Source: Caballeronia catudaia
GTDB taxonomy: Bacteria; Pseudomonadota; Gammaproteobacteria; Burkholderiales; Burkholderiaceae
Direction of reading: 5' to 3'
DNA length: 64,000 nt
NCBI RefSeq assembly: GCF_001544755.2
Contig: NZ_FCOF02000007.1
Location: 62,001 to 126,000, forward strand
Shown here: piece after piece, positions 15,492-25,120 of the stretch
Position numbering within the stretch: position 1 is the stretch's first letter
How the letters are laid out: each line of letters starts with the position of its first letter
The notes under the pieces: model-generated
What the model was told of the DNA's origin: nothing
The model's input: the letters and a program-made list of their open reading frames with translations, nothing else
Databases searched by the model: none
Translations under genes and position numbers: made by a program

Positions 15492-15518
15492 TAAAGATTC
15501 CGTCCGGCGGGCCGATAT
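15492..15518 (+). promoter_or_regulatory. FliA (sigma-28) class promoter
   Basis: TAAAGATT at 15492-15499, an 11-nt spacer, and GCCGATAT at 15511-15518 match the flagellar sigma-28 consensus TAAAGTTT-N11-GCCGATAA at 7 of 8 positions in each box with the exact spacing. Transcription would begin near 15525, leaving a leader of about 113 nt before the ATG of the GGDEF-EAL gene. Confidence 0.8.
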
Positions 15519-15637
15519 CTCGCCTGATAGAGCGTGCCGCGGCCGTATCGGCACGTCCCGGCCGGAACCGCGAAGCGCGTGTTCCGCGCGCCGCCGCCTG
15601 AGCACGGCGAGCGCTGCCGCCAGAACCCTACGAGACC

Positions 15638-17524
15638 ATGCAAGCGAATCGGATCAACGTCTCCCGCCGCGCACCGTGGCGCATCGCGCTCGATGCGCTC
15701 GCCCGCGTCTGGCCGAGCGCCGCGCGCGCGCGGCAGGACAGCGAGCTCGACTCGCATCCCGAAGGCGTGCAAGCGCCCGCGGCCAGCGCGCCCGACGTCG
15801 TCACGACGGCTACGGCAGCCGCGACCGTCCTGGCTGGCGTGCCCGAAGCTACGCTTGGCGCGGTCGACTTCCTCGCGCAGCTCGACGACGCCCTGCGCTT
15901 TCAGTATGTGTCCGATGCGAGCATCGAGTTCATCGGATATCACCGCGACTATCTGAGCATGTTGACGCTGCACGACCTCGTCGCGTCGGAAGAAGCGGAC
16001 GAACTGCACGCGCTCGTCGCACGGGCGCGCGTGAGCGGCAAGCTCGAATCGGCGACGCTGACCGTCGTGAAGTCGCTGACCTATCCCATCTGCGTCGAAC
16101 TGCGGCTCGTGTCGACCGCCGCGCGCGGCACGCCCGGATTCGCGCTCGCCGCCTTCGACGTGACCCACTGGCGCGAGCGCGAAGCCTCGCTCCTGCATAC
16201 GATCAATCACGATGCGCTCACGGGCCTCGACAATCTCGTCTCGCTGAAGGACGCCATCGCCGCGGCACAGGCGCAGGCCGAGCTTACGCGCACGCACGCC
16301 GGACTCGTGCTGCTCGATATCGACGACTATCAGCGCATCAACCGCGCACTCGGTTACGACGCCGGCGACGAGCTGCTGCGCGAGACCGCCCGCCGCATCC
16401 AGCACACGGCCGGGCACGGCGAGCGCGTCGCGCGCGTGGCCGGCGACGAGTTCGCCGTGCTGCTGCCCGCCGGCACCACGCCCGAGCTCGCCGAGAGTCT
16501 CGGGCGGCGCCTGCTCACCGCTATCGCGCAGCCGTACCGGCATCGCGGGCAGCACACGCATTTGTCGGCGAGCGTGGGCGTCGCGCTGTATCCGGATCAG
16601 CCGGGCAAGAACGCGCGCAGCGGCGCGCAGTCGAGCCTCTTGCGCATGGCCGATCAGGCGCTCGCGCAGGCCAAGGAATCGGGCGGCAACGCGCTCGTCT
16701 TCCACACGCTCGACGACAACCCCGCCGACGCCGAACGTCTGAAGCTCGAAGCCGACCTGTACGAAGCCGTGCGCAACGGCGAGTTCTCGCTCTATTTCCA
16801 GCCGATCACCAAGATCCGCACGGGCGCGGTGGTCGGCGTGGAGGCGCTGATGCGCTGGAATCATCCAGTGCACGGGCTCGTGCCGCCGTCGACGTTCATT
16901 CCGCTCGCGGAGTCGATCGGCCTCATCAACTATCTGGGCAACTGGGTGCTGAAGGCCGCGTGCATGCAGATCATGCAGTGGGACGCGATCGGCATCCGGC
17001 TCGATTACGTGTCGGTCAACGTGTCGCCGCAGCAGTTCCGCGACAAACGTTTCACCGCGGCGGTGAAGGAAGCGCTCGCGCTCACCGGCATCGACGCAGA
17101 GCGGCTCGTGTTCGAGATCACCGAAAGCCTGCTGATGCACGACCCGGAAGAAGCGACGCTTCTGCTCGAAGCGCTGAGGTCGATCGGCATTCGCTTCGCC
17201 GTCGACGATTTCGGCACCGGTTATTCGAGCCTCGCCTATTTACAACGTTTTCCGCTTTCGAAGCTCAAGATCGACCGCAGCTTTGTCGAGAACCTGATTA
17301 CGTCCCGCAACAACCGCGCGATTGTGAGCGCGGTGGTCGGGCTCGCGCAATCGCTCGGGCTGGAGCTGGTCGCCGAAGGGGTCGAAACGGAGGCGCAGCG
17401 CGACTTGCTCGCCGACCTCGGTTGCGATCATATTCAGGGCTGGCTCATCAGCCACGCGTTGCCGTCGGACGAGCTGGCGCGCTCGTTCAAGTCGCACTCG
17501 CTCGTGTTGCACGAGACATCGTGA
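15638..17524 (+). CDS. PAS-GGDEF-EAL c-di-GMP turnover protein
   Basis: A 628-residue cytoplasmic signalling protein without membrane helices. After a low-complexity N-terminus (1-75), a PAS-like sensor occupies about 75-180, GGDEF about 185-350 and EAL about 370-620. The cyclase site is AGDEF near 268, with no I-site RxxD at the expected place. The phosphodiesterase residues look complete: VEALMRW near 400, NVSPQQF, ITES, DDFGTGYSSLAYL, KIDRSF and AEGVETE. Net phosphodiesterase activity is the simplest prediction. A sigma-28 promoter lies about 120 nt upstream, so expression should be tied to flagellar assembly. The HDOD gene follows on the same strand after 143 nt. Confidence 0.92.
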   Translation: MQANRINVSRRAPWRIALDALARVWPSAARARQDSELDSHPEGVQAPAASAPDVVTTATAAATVLAGVPEATLGAVDFLAQLDDALRFQYVSDASIEFIGYHRDYLSMLTLHDLVASEEADELHALVARARVSGKLESATLTVVKSLTYPICVELRLVSTAARGTPGFALAAFDVTHWREREASLLHTINHDALTGLDNLVSLKDAIAAAQAQAELTRTHAGLVLLDIDDYQRINRALGYDAGDELLRETARRIQHTAGHGERVARVAGDEFAVLLPAGTTPELAESLGRRLLTAIAQPYRHRGQHTHLSASVGVALYPDQPGKNARSGAQSSLLRMADQALAQAKESGGNALVFHTLDDNPADAERLKLEADLYEAVRNGEFSLYFQPITKIRTGAVVGVEALMRWNHPVHGLVPPSTFIPLAESIGLINYLGNWVLKAACMQIMQWDAIGIRLDYVSVNVSPQQFRDKRFTAAVKEALALTGIDAERLVFEITESLLMHDPEEATLLLEALRSIGIRFAVDDFGTGYSSLAYLQRFPLSKLKIDRSFVENLITSRNNRAIVSAVVGLAQSLGLELVAEGVETEAQRDLLADLGCDHIQGWLISHALPSDELARSFKSHSLVLHETS

Positions 17525-17667
17525 GCGCGAGATTGTTCGTGCTCTAATTGAGCAATGCGCCGTAAACCCCTAATAACGTGTATCTTTCGTTGTTGGGCGC
17601 CAGGTTGGATTTGCTGGACCGCCTCGGGTTAGCCGTCGCGTAACAAGCAGGGTTCTTATTTTTAGCA

Positions 17668-19140
17668 ATGGCACGCACCAAGGCCGAATTACTGGACAAG
17701 TTGTGGTCGCGCATGAGCGAGCGCGGGGACTTCCCGATGCTCTCCCAGGCGCTGCGCACGACCGTCTCCGCGATGAGCGACAACGACCTCGACTTCACGT
17801 CCCTCGTGCATGTCGTGCTGTCGGACGTCGGCCTCACGCAGAAGGTGCTGCGCCTCGCCAATTCGGCGATGTACATCGCATTCGGCGGCAATATCACGAC
17901 CGTCACGCGCGCGTTGATGGTGCTCGGCATGGACGCGGTCGGGCATCTCGTCGTCGGACTGAAGCTCGTCGATCACTTTCATCAGAGCGCGCCGCGCCGT
18001 ATCGACGCAAAGCTCGAACTCAACCGCACACTGCTCTCGGGCGCGGTCGCGCGCCAGCTCACCGAGCACAAGGATCTGCGTTCCGCCGAGGAAGCGGTCG
18101 TCTGCACGCTGATGCGGCAAATCGGCAAGCTGCTCGTCGCGTTCTATCTGGAGCACGAGTGGGATCAATTGCGGCGCAAGGCGGCGTCGGAAAACATTCC
18201 GGACAGCGCCGCGTGCGCGGAACTGCTCGGCGTCACGTTCGATGAAATCGGGCTGGAGGCGGCCGACCGCTGGCGTCTGCCCGAAACGATCCGCGAAGGC
18301 ATGCGCGCGACCGACCCGAACGCGCCCGTCGACGAAACCGTGCCGAAACACGTGCGCTGGCTGCGCGCGATCTCCAACTACTCGACCGAAGTCGCCGACG
18401 CGCTCACCGCGCAGAACATGGCCACGGACGGCCGCGGGTCGCTGGTGTTCGACATCTCCAGCCGCTACAGCGGCGCGCTCAGCACCGACGCGGAAACGCT
18501 CACGACGATGAGCCTCGCGCTCGCGAACGAAGAAGCGAACGGCGGCGTCATCCGCGAGATTTCCGAGTTGCAGGCGAACGCCGACGCGATGGAGCGCGCG
18601 AAGATTTCCGCGGAGGCGCGCATCGGCGCGAGCGTCGAGGACTTGCGCTCGCTGCCGTCGAAGAATGCGCTGGCGCCTGCGCTCGCGCTCGCGTCGGAAT
18701 CGATACTCGGAAGCCTGCATCTGTCGCGCACGGTCGTGTTCGTGCGACAGGCCAACAACGAATTCCACGCGCGGCTCGGTCTCGGCGCGGGCGTCGAGCC
18801 GATGCTGCAGCAACTGCGCTTCTCCGCCGAGTTCCGGCCCGACGTGTTTCATCTCGCGATCACGAATCCGGTCGGCATCTTCATCGAAAATGCCCGCGAC
18901 GCGCGCATCGACGCGCGCCTGCCGCGCTGGTACAAGGACACGCTCGGCGAAGCGCAGGCGTTCGTGCTGCTGCCGGTGAAATCGGGCGATTCGACCGTCG
19001 CGCTCATTTACGGCGACTGGACCTTGCCGCAGCACGTGCGCAAAATCTCGCCGCTCGAAATGAGTGCGTTGAACGGTCTCACCAAAGAGTTGAGCCGCTT
19101 CTTTCTCGGCGCGAACTGGAAGGAAGTCGAGCTGATCTGA
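17668..19140 (+). CDS. HDOD domain signalling protein
   Basis: A 490-residue protein with an HDOD domain at about residues 20-220 (LDFTSLVHVVLSDVGLTQKV, LRLANSAMYIAFGG, then MDAVGHLVVGLKL) and a C-terminal GAF-like region (about 320-480) ending FFLGANWKEVELI. HDOD proteins are non-catalytic relatives of HD phosphohydrolases that act in motility, biofilm and stress signalling; the ligand of this one is unknown. No transmembrane helix is seen. Its position between the GGDEF-EAL gene and the chemoreceptor gene suggests a shared motility or second-messenger role, which is inference from context. Confidence 0.85.
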   Translation: MARTKAELLDKLWSRMSERGDFPMLSQALRTTVSAMSDNDLDFTSLVHVVLSDVGLTQKVLRLANSAMYIAFGGNITTVTRALMVLGMDAVGHLVVGLKLVDHFHQSAPRRIDAKLELNRTLLSGAVARQLTEHKDLRSAEEAVVCTLMRQIGKLLVAFYLEHEWDQLRRKAASENIPDSAACAELLGVTFDEIGLEAADRWRLPETIREGMRATDPNAPVDETVPKHVRWLRAISNYSTEVADALTAQNMATDGRGSLVFDISSRYSGALSTDAETLTTMSLALANEEANGGVIREISELQANADAMERAKISAEARIGASVEDLRSLPSKNALAPALALASESILGSLHLSRTVVFVRQANNEFHARLGLGAGVEPMLQQLRFSAEFRPDVFHLAITNPVGIFIENARDARIDARLPRWYKDTLGEAQAFVLLPVKSGDSTVALIYGDWTLPQHVRKISPLEMSALNGLTKELSRFFLGANWKEVELI

Positions 19141-19167
19141 CCGGCTTCGGCTTCCCGCCTCGCTTCC

Positions 19168-19620
19168 TCAGTCCCGGTTCAGGATCGCCACGGCCTGCTC
19201 GCCGTATCGCACGATATAGCCGCCGTGATCGCGCTGCCAGTCGCGCGCCTCCCGCTCGTTCGCAAACCAGTTTTTCTCGAAGTCGTTGAACACGCCGGCG
19301 TCGAGCCGATAGCGGTCGATGACCGCGCCCGGTTGCCCGTCGATATCGAGCTTGCAGGCATCCCAGTTCAGGTAGCCGAGTTCGGCGGCGAGCATCGAAA
19401 GAAGGTGCTTGAGCCGCAGTTCGCCGCGGATCGCGTGCAGGTCCGCGAGACGCTCCGCGCGCGTGACCTTGGCGGCAAGCAGGCGGCGCAGCACGGGCAT
19501 CGCGGCGCTGGTATCGCCATCACGAACGTGACGAAGCAGACGCCGCGCGTGTTCGCGCAGATAGTCGCTATTGGAGACAGAAGAAACGGAAGAAGAGATC
19601 GGACAGGATATAGACCACAT
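19168..19620 (-). CDS. Hypothetical protein
   Basis: A 150-residue soluble protein I do not recognise with confidence. After a Ser-rich start, residues 20-70 are strongly helical and basic (REHARRLLRHVRDGD, then AAKVTRAERLADLH), followed by LRLKHLLSMLAAELGYLNWDACK. That last stretch resembles the short helical module seen in so-called glyoxalase-superfamily proteins, a weak similarity. AAGGA lies 9 nt upstream of the ATG, supporting the start. It is convergent with the HDOD gene and follows the chemoreceptor gene on the same strand. Confidence 0.65.
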   Translation of the reverse strand: MWSISCPISSSVSSVSNSDYLREHARRLLRHVRDGDTSAAMPVLRRLLAAKVTRAERLADLHAIRGELRLKHLLSMLAAELGYLNWDACKLDIDGQPGAVIDRYRLDAGVFNDFEKNWFANEREARDWQRDHGGYIVRYGEQAVAILNRD

Positions 19621-19778
19621 GACGTTGTTCCTTTATGTGCGCCGTTCTCGCTGCGGCTGAAAAGGTTCGACGTTGCGGTTCGATCCAGAATTGATATACA
19701 GCATGGCAGGTGCGTAAGACTTTCGCGAGACCGGGCGCCCTGCCGCGCCCGTCCGCGATTCTATCCCGATGTTTTGCG

Positions 19779-21452
19779 TCAGGCCAACTGGAATTTTCCG
19801 ACGAGCGACTTCAGCGCGCGCGCCTGATCGTCCAGCGATTGCGCGGCCGCCGCCGCTTCTTCGACCAGCGCGGCGTTCTGCTGCGTGTTGGCGTCCATCT
19901 TCGTGACGGCGTCGCCGATCGACTCGATGCCCGTCTGCTGCTCCGCCGAAGCCGCCGAAATTTCGCCCATGATGTCGGTCACGCGGCGCACGGCCTTCAC
20001 CACTTCTTCCATCGTCGCGCCGGCTTCCTGCGCGTAGGTCGAGCCGTCGGACACGCGCGACACGGACGTATCGATCAGCGCCTTGATCTCCTTCGCCGCC
20101 GAAGACGAGCGCTGCGCGAGACCGCGCACCTCGCCCGCGACCACCGCGAAGCCGCGCCCCTGCTCGCCGGCGCGCGCCGCTTCGACCGCTGCGTTCAACG
20201 CGAGGATATTGGTCTGGAACGCGATGCCCTCGATCACGCCAATGATGTCGCCGATGCTCCTCGCGCTCGCGTCGATACGGTGCATGGTCTCGACGACGCG
20301 ACCGACGACCGCGCCGCCCTTCTCCGCGATCTCCGATGCGCTGGCGGCCAGCGTGCTCGCCTGCTTCGCGTTGTCGGCGTTCTGACGCACGGTCGAGGTG
20401 AGCTGCTCCATGCTGGCCGCGGTTTTCTCGAGCGCGACCGCCTGCTCTTCGGTGCGGCGCGACAGGTCTATATTGCCGGTGGAAATTTCGCTCGATGCCG
20501 ATGCGATGGCCTCGGCGCTCGCCGCGATATCGCCGACGGTGGACGACAGGCCCGCCTGCATTTCCGAGAGCGCGTGCAGCATGCTGGCGTCGTCGCGGCG
20601 CTTGAGCGTGATGTGATTCGCGAGATCGCCCGCTGCGATGCGCCGCGCGATGTCCTTCGCGTAACCGGGCTCGCCGCCGAGCTGTCCGGCGAGACGCCGC
20701 ACGACCCATTCGGAGACGACGATCGCGAGCGCAAAAAGCGCGAGCGTCAACGCCGACACCATCACGAACGACGAATTGAAGATGAACGACGCGGAATCAA
20801 TCGTCGCCTTGGCTGCGGCCCCGCGGCGCGCGACGAGTTCATCGACCGTCTTTTCGAGCTTGCCGGTTTCGACGAGCAGCGACACGTCCTGCGTGCCGAC
20901 TTGCCAGTTCATCTGCGAGAGATCGAGCGGTTGCTCCTTCACGAGCTTGACGAAGGTGCGCAGGTTGTTGCTCCACGTCGCGAGCGCGGTGGAGAAGCGC
21001 TTCTGTTGCGCAAGCGCGTCCTGGTCCGCGTGATCGATGTACTGCGCGAGTTGCGTCTGCGCGCGGCCGATGTCATTGAGCGCCTGCTCGATCTGCGCAC
21101 CGAGGTCGTCGCGTTCCTTGGCGGTGCTCGCGGTGAGCAGCATTTTTTGCGAACGGCTCGCGCGCAGCAGATAACCGCGCGTTTCTTCCGCCGCGCGGCT
21201 CGCGACATAGCCCTGCGTGTAGATCGATTCCGTCGCGCCGTTCAGACGGCTGATCTGCGTGAGCGATATCGCGCCGATGGCAAGCGTGCCCGCGAGCACG
21301 AGCCCGAACGCGAGCCTCAGCGATGCCTTGACGGACAGCGCGCGTTTGCCCGTCGTGTGCGCGTTCGTGTGTGTGTCTGGTCGCGCAGGCGCGGCTTCGG
21401 CCTGCGCCAGGAAGCCCGCGTCTTTTGCGCCGCGAAGCGAAAACAGTTTCAT
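19779..21452 (-). CDS. Methyl-accepting chemotaxis protein
   Basis: A 557-residue chemoreceptor. After a cytoplasmic N-terminus of about 40 residues, the first membrane helix (about 45-70) leads into a periplasmic four-helix-bundle sensor with [20 protein letters not shown]. The second helix is at about 225-248, followed by HAMP and a long coiled-coil signalling domain whose tip carries [20 protein letters not shown] and [20 protein letters not shown]. It relays ligand binding to CheA/CheW. No C-terminal NWETF-type tether is present (it ends GKFQLA). The ligand is unknown. It lies at the edge of the block of HDOD and c-di-GMP genes. Confidence 0.93.
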   Translation of the reverse strand: MKLFSLRGAKDAGFLAQAEAAPARPDTHTNAHTTGKRALSVKASLRLAFGLVLAGTLAIGAISLTQISRLNGATESIYTQGYVASRAAEETRGYLLRASRSQKMLLTASTAKERDDLGAQIEQALNDIGRAQTQLAQYIDHADQDALAQQKRFSTALATWSNNLRTFVKLVKEQPLDLSQMNWQVGTQDVSLLVETGKLEKTVDELVARRGAAAKATIDSASFIFNSSFVMVSALTLALFALAIVVSEWVVRRLAGQLGGEPGYAKDIARRIAAGDLANHITLKRRDDASMLHALSEMQAGLSSTVGDIAASAEAIASASSEISTGNIDLSRRTEEQAVALEKTAASMEQLTSTVRQNADNAKQASTLAASASEIAEKGGAVVGRVVETMHRIDASARSIGDIIGVIEGIAFQTNILALNAAVEAARAGEQGRGFAVVAGEVRGLAQRSSSAAKEIKALIDTSVSRVSDGSTYAQEAGATMEEVVKAVRRVTDIMGEISAASAEQQTGIESIGDAVTKMDANTQQNAALVEEAAAAAQSLDDQARALKSLVGKFQLA

Positions 21453-21794
21453 CGATCTTTCCCCGATTTGATCTGCGGACTGCGCCGTCGTGCAGTGCGT
21501 CCGTGGTCTGGTCCCGCCGGTAGTACGGCACGTTTTGCGGTTTTCTTGAGCCGTTTTTTCGAAAGCGAACAGACGTTCGCTGACTGCGATTCGTTATAGC
21601 CGACCAAAAATCGGTGTATCTGAAGAAATGCATGATCGTCGCCAGCGATCATACTGTCCGATTCGCGACAAAGCTTGGCATGACAATGCACCGAGGACAG
21701 CCTAGACTTGTCAGGAATTCAGTCCACGCATAAATCGCGGGCCTGGAGAACAACAATAACCGAGACGATTTCCGCTTTTTATCAGCCATTCAAT
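21453..21794. other. Intergenic region, chemoreceptor to MFS gene
   Basis: A 342-nt divergent region with promoters for both neighbours. The AT-rich part at about 21540-21640 is the likeliest promoter zone. I compared it with the sigma-28 consensus on the minus strand and found only a weak CACCGATT-like box without a proper -35. An in-frame open extension of the MFS gene back to 21708 exists but has no ribosome site. Confidence 0.4.
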
Positions 21795-23054
21795 ATGCAA
21801 ACGAGCATCGACAAGGGCGCTTTGTCGCCTTCCGGCGCAACGGCCGGCGCTTCCGCCGCGGCATCCGCGAGCACGGGCGCGCAACAACGCACCGTTTATT
21901 CCGTGCTGGGCGCGATCAGCTTTTCGCACCTGCTGAACGACATGATCCAGTCGCTGATTCTGGCGATCTACCCCATGTTCAAGAGCGAGTTCGCGCTCTC
22001 GTTCGGGCAGATCGGCCTCATCACGCTGACGTACCAGATCACGGCTTCGCTGCTGCAGCCGCTCGTCGGGCTTTATACGGACAAGCATCCCAAGCCTTAT
22101 TCGCTTCCGGTCGGCATGGGCTTCACGCTGTCGGGTCTGCTGCTGATGTCGATTGCGGGCAACTTCGGCACGCTGCTCATCGCGGCGGCGCTCGTGGGCT
22201 GCGGGTCGTCGGTGTTTCATCCTGAATCGTCGCGGGTCGCGCGCATGGCGTCGGGCGGCAAGCATGGTCTCGCGCAATCGCTGTTTCAGGTCGGCGGCAA
22301 CGCGGGCTCGTCGCTCGGGCCGCTGCTCGCCGCGCTGATCGTGATCCCGCACGGGCAGAAGAGCATCGCGTGGTTCTCGGCGGCGGCGCTCGTCGCGATT
22401 GTCGTGCTGGCGAATATCGGCCGCTGGTACAAGCGTCATCCTGCGACGAAGAAAGGCCGCAAGCAGGTTGCGCACGCGACGCTGCCGCGCAACAAGGTCA
22501 TCATGGCGATGAGCGTGCTCGTGCTGCTGGTGTTCTCGAAGTACTTCTATCTCGCGAGCATCACGAGTTACTTCACGTTCTATCTGATCAGCAAGTTCGG
22601 CATGTCGGTGCAGGCCGCGCAGATCCATCTGTTCGTGTTCCTCGCAGCGGTGGCGGCGGGCACGATCATCGGCGGGCCGGTCGGCGACAAGGTGGGACGC
22701 AAGGCCGTGATCTGGGTATCGATTCTCGGCGTCACGCCGTTCACGCTCCTGATGCCTTATGCGAATCTGTTCTGGACGAGCGTGTTGTCGGTGATCATCG
22801 GGCTGGTGCTGGCTTCGGCGTTCTCGGCGATTCTCGTCTACGCGCAAGAGCTGATTCCGGGCAAGGTCGGCATGGTGGCGGGCCTCTTCTTCGGATTCGC
22901 GTTCGGGATGGGCGGGGTCGGAGCGGCGGTGCTCGGGCATCTTGCCGACGCGACGAGTATTGATTACGTGTACAAGGTTTGCTCGTTCCTGCCGTTGCTC
23001 GGGGTGTTGGCAATCGTGTTGCCGAAGACGCATGAGGCGACGGCGAAGGGGTGA
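21795..23054 (+). CDS. MFS transporter, fosmidomycin-resistance (Fsr) type
   Basis: A 419-residue, probably 12-helix inner-membrane proton antiporter. The first helix region SFSHLLNDMIQSLILAIYPM and the loop LYTDKHPKPYSLPVGM match the Fsr subfamily of the major facilitator superfamily, named for fosmidomycin efflux in E. coli. A central loop GRWYKRHPATKKGRKQV separates the two six-helix halves. I chose the ATG at 21795; an upstream in-frame extension is not conserved-looking. A strong hairpin terminator follows. The natural substrate is not predictable from sequence. Confidence 0.88.
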   Translation: MQTSIDKGALSPSGATAGASAAASASTGAQQRTVYSVLGAISFSHLLNDMIQSLILAIYPMFKSEFALSFGQIGLITLTYQITASLLQPLVGLYTDKHPKPYSLPVGMGFTLSGLLLMSIAGNFGTLLIAAALVGCGSSVFHPESSRVARMASGGKHGLAQSLFQVGGNAGSSLGPLLAALIVIPHGQKSIAWFSAAALVAIVVLANIGRWYKRHPATKKGRKQVAHATLPRNKVIMAMSVLVLLVFSKYFYLASITSYFTFYLISKFGMSVQAAQIHLFVFLAAVAAGTIIGGPVGDKVGRKAVIWVSILGVTPFTLLMPYANLFWTSVLSVIIGLVLASAFSAILVYAQELIPGKVGMVAGLFFGFAFGMGGVGAAVLGHLADATSIDYVYKVCSFLPLLGVLAIVLPKTHEATAKG

Positions 23055-23075
23055 TCGCAACGCCTGATTCATCCC

Positions 23076-23121
23076 GACGGGCGCGCCGGTCCTTGAATGG
23101 ACCGCGCGCCCGTCGCGTTTT
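23076..23121 (+). terminator. Rho-independent terminator after the MFS gene
   Basis: A 16-bp stem (GACGGGCGCG/CGCGCCCGTC at its base, with one bulged C) closed by TTGAAT and followed by GCGTTTT. It lies between the convergent MFS and prpE genes and may stop transcripts from both sides, though the T-run is only on the plus strand. Confidence 0.75.
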
Positions 23122-23127
23122 CGGTGC

Positions 23128-25020
23128 CTAGTTTCCCAACGCCTCCCTCACCTGCATCAACGCGCCCGGATCCTCGATCGTCGGCAGCTCGCCCGGATCG
23201 CGTCCTTCCGCCAGCGCCGCGATCGCGCGTCGCAAGAGCTTTCCCGAGCGTGTCTTCGGCAGCATCGTCACGAAATGCACGCGCGCCGGCCGCGCGATCG
23301 CGCCGAGCTGCGAATCCACCGCATGACAAAGCTCCGCCTCCATGCCCTCGCGCGCACCCGGCGCGTTGATGCGATCCGCGTCGCGCAGCACCACGAATGC
23401 CGCCGCGGCCTGCCCCTTCACGGGATCGGCGATGCCGACGACCGCCACCTCCGCCACTGCAGGATGCGCCGACAGCGCCTCCTCGATCTCGCGCGTGCCG
23501 AGCCGATGCCCCGCGACGTTGATCACGTCATCGGTGCGGCCGAGAATCGACACGTAGCCGTCTTCGTCCTGCACGCCCCAGTCGAACGTCGAATAAACGG
23601 TGTGGTTCGGCACGCTGTTCCAGTACGTGCCGGCGAAGCGCTTGTCGTCGCGCCACACGGTCTGCATGCAGCCCGGCGGCAACGGATAGCCGAGCGTGAC
23701 GACGCCCTTCTCGCCCGGCGCGCATTCATCGCCGGTCGCCTCGTTGCGCAGCCGGAGATCGAAGCCCATCGACGGCACGCCCGGCGAGCCGAGCTTCGAC
23801 GGCAACTCCTCGATGCCGCGCGGTATCGCGATCATCGGCCAGCCGGTTTCCGTCTGCCAGTAATTGTCGATGACAGGCTTCTTCAGCGCGCTCTGGATCC
23901 ACTGCGCGGTCGGCTCGTCGAGCGGCTCGCCCGCAAGAAAGAGCGTGCGCAGGCTCGACAGATCGTACTTCTCCATCAACGCCGGGTCCTGCTTCTTCAG
24001 CACGCGGATCGCGGTCGGCGCAGTGAACATCAGGTTGATCTTGTGCTGCTCGACTAGCCGCCACCAGATGCCGCCATCGGGACGGATCGGCGTGCCTTCG
24101 TACATCACGGTCGTCAAACCCGCGATCAGCGGCGCATAGATGATGTAGCTATGTCCCACGACCCAGCCGACATCCGATGCGGTGAACATCGTGTCGCCCG
24201 GCGCACCCTGAAAGATATGCTCCATCGATGCGGCGAGCGCCACCGCATAACCGCCGACATCGCGCTGCACGCCCTTCGGCCTGCCGGTGGTGCCGGACGT
24301 GTAGAGAATGTACGAAGGCTCGTTCGATTCGAGCCATTCGCAGGGCACGTGGGCATCGAAGAACTGTTCGCGCAGCGGCTCGTACGCGACGAGATAACTC
24401 GCCTGCAAACGCTCGGGCGCGAGCTGCCGGTCGATCAGCAGCACTTGCGGCACCTTGAACTCGGCGCGCGATAGCGCTTCGTCGACGAGCGGCGTGTAGT
24501 CGATCACCTTGCCCGCGCGCGCGCCGGCGTCGGCGGTGACGATGAGCGCGGGCTCGGCATCGTCGATGCGCGCCGCGAGATTCGGCGCCGCGAAGCCGCC
24601 GAACACGACCGAATGGATCGCGCCGATGCGCGCGCACGCGAGCATCGCGAAAAGCGCCTCGGGGATCATCGGCAGATAGATCAGCACGCGGTCGCCGCGG
24701 TGAACGTGCAACGACCGCATGACGGCCGCCATGCGGTTTACTTCCGCATGCAGCTCGGCATAGGTGTAGCGGCGCTCGATGCCCGTTTCCGTCGATACAT
24801 ACACGAGCGCATCCTGCTGCGCGCGCGATGCGAGATGACGATCGACGGCGTTGTGACAGAGATTGGTCTTGCCGCCGACGAACCAGCGCGCGAACGGCGG
24901 ATTGCTTGCATCGAGCACCTGATCGAACGGCGTCTGCCAATGGATGCGGCGGGCCTGTTCGGCCCAGAACGCTTCAGGCTCTTCGATCGAGCGGCGATAC
25001 GCTTCTCGGTAAGTCGGCAT
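23128..25020 (-). CDS. prpE: Propionate--CoA ligase PrpE
   Basis: A 630-residue acyl-CoA synthetase of the acetyl-CoA synthetase superfamily that activates propionate (and probably acetate) to the CoA thioester through an acyl-adenylate. The N-terminal YREAYRRSIEEPEAFWAEQA is typical of the PrpE group. The AMP-binding P-loop YTSGTTGRPKGVQRD is near 235-249, the YWQTETGWP adenine region near 395, and the catalytic Lys in KTRSGKLLRR near 600. I chose the ATG at 25020 with GAGGA about 7 nt upstream. It stands alone, without the prpBCD methylcitrate genes next to it. Confidence 0.92.
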   Translation of the reverse strand: MPTYREAYRRSIEEPEAFWAEQARRIHWQTPFDQVLDASNPPFARWFVGGKTNLCHNAVDRHLASRAQQDALVYVSTETGIERRYTYAELHAEVNRMAAVMRSLHVHRGDRVLIYLPMIPEALFAMLACARIGAIHSVVFGGFAAPNLAARIDDAEPALIVTADAGARAGKVIDYTPLVDEALSRAEFKVPQVLLIDRQLAPERLQASYLVAYEPLREQFFDAHVPCEWLESNEPSYILYTSGTTGRPKGVQRDVGGYAVALAASMEHIFQGAPGDTMFTASDVGWVVGHSYIIYAPLIAGLTTVMYEGTPIRPDGGIWWRLVEQHKINLMFTAPTAIRVLKKQDPALMEKYDLSSLRTLFLAGEPLDEPTAQWIQSALKKPVIDNYWQTETGWPMIAIPRGIEELPSKLGSPGVPSMGFDLRLRNEATGDECAPGEKGVVTLGYPLPPGCMQTVWRDDKRFAGTYWNSVPNHTVYSTFDWGVQDEDGYVSILGRTDDVINVAGHRLGTREIEEALSAHPAVAEVAVVGIADPVKGQAAAAFVVLRDADRINAPGAREGMEAELCHAVDSQLGAIARPARVHFVTMLPKTRSGKLLRRAIAALAEGRDPGELPTIEDPGALMQVREALGN

Positions 25021-25120
25021 GCGCGTCCTCTGCAAAACGGCGTTGGCCTCCAAGCATAGAGCAGGCCACCGAACCCGGCTAGAGAGGGCGCGCCCTGATC
25101 GGTGCGATCAGTTCGACCGT

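Noticed and set aside
21453..21794. Possible sigma-28 promoter for the chemoreceptor gene
   Set aside because: Only a CCGAT core was found, with no TAAA box at the right distance.
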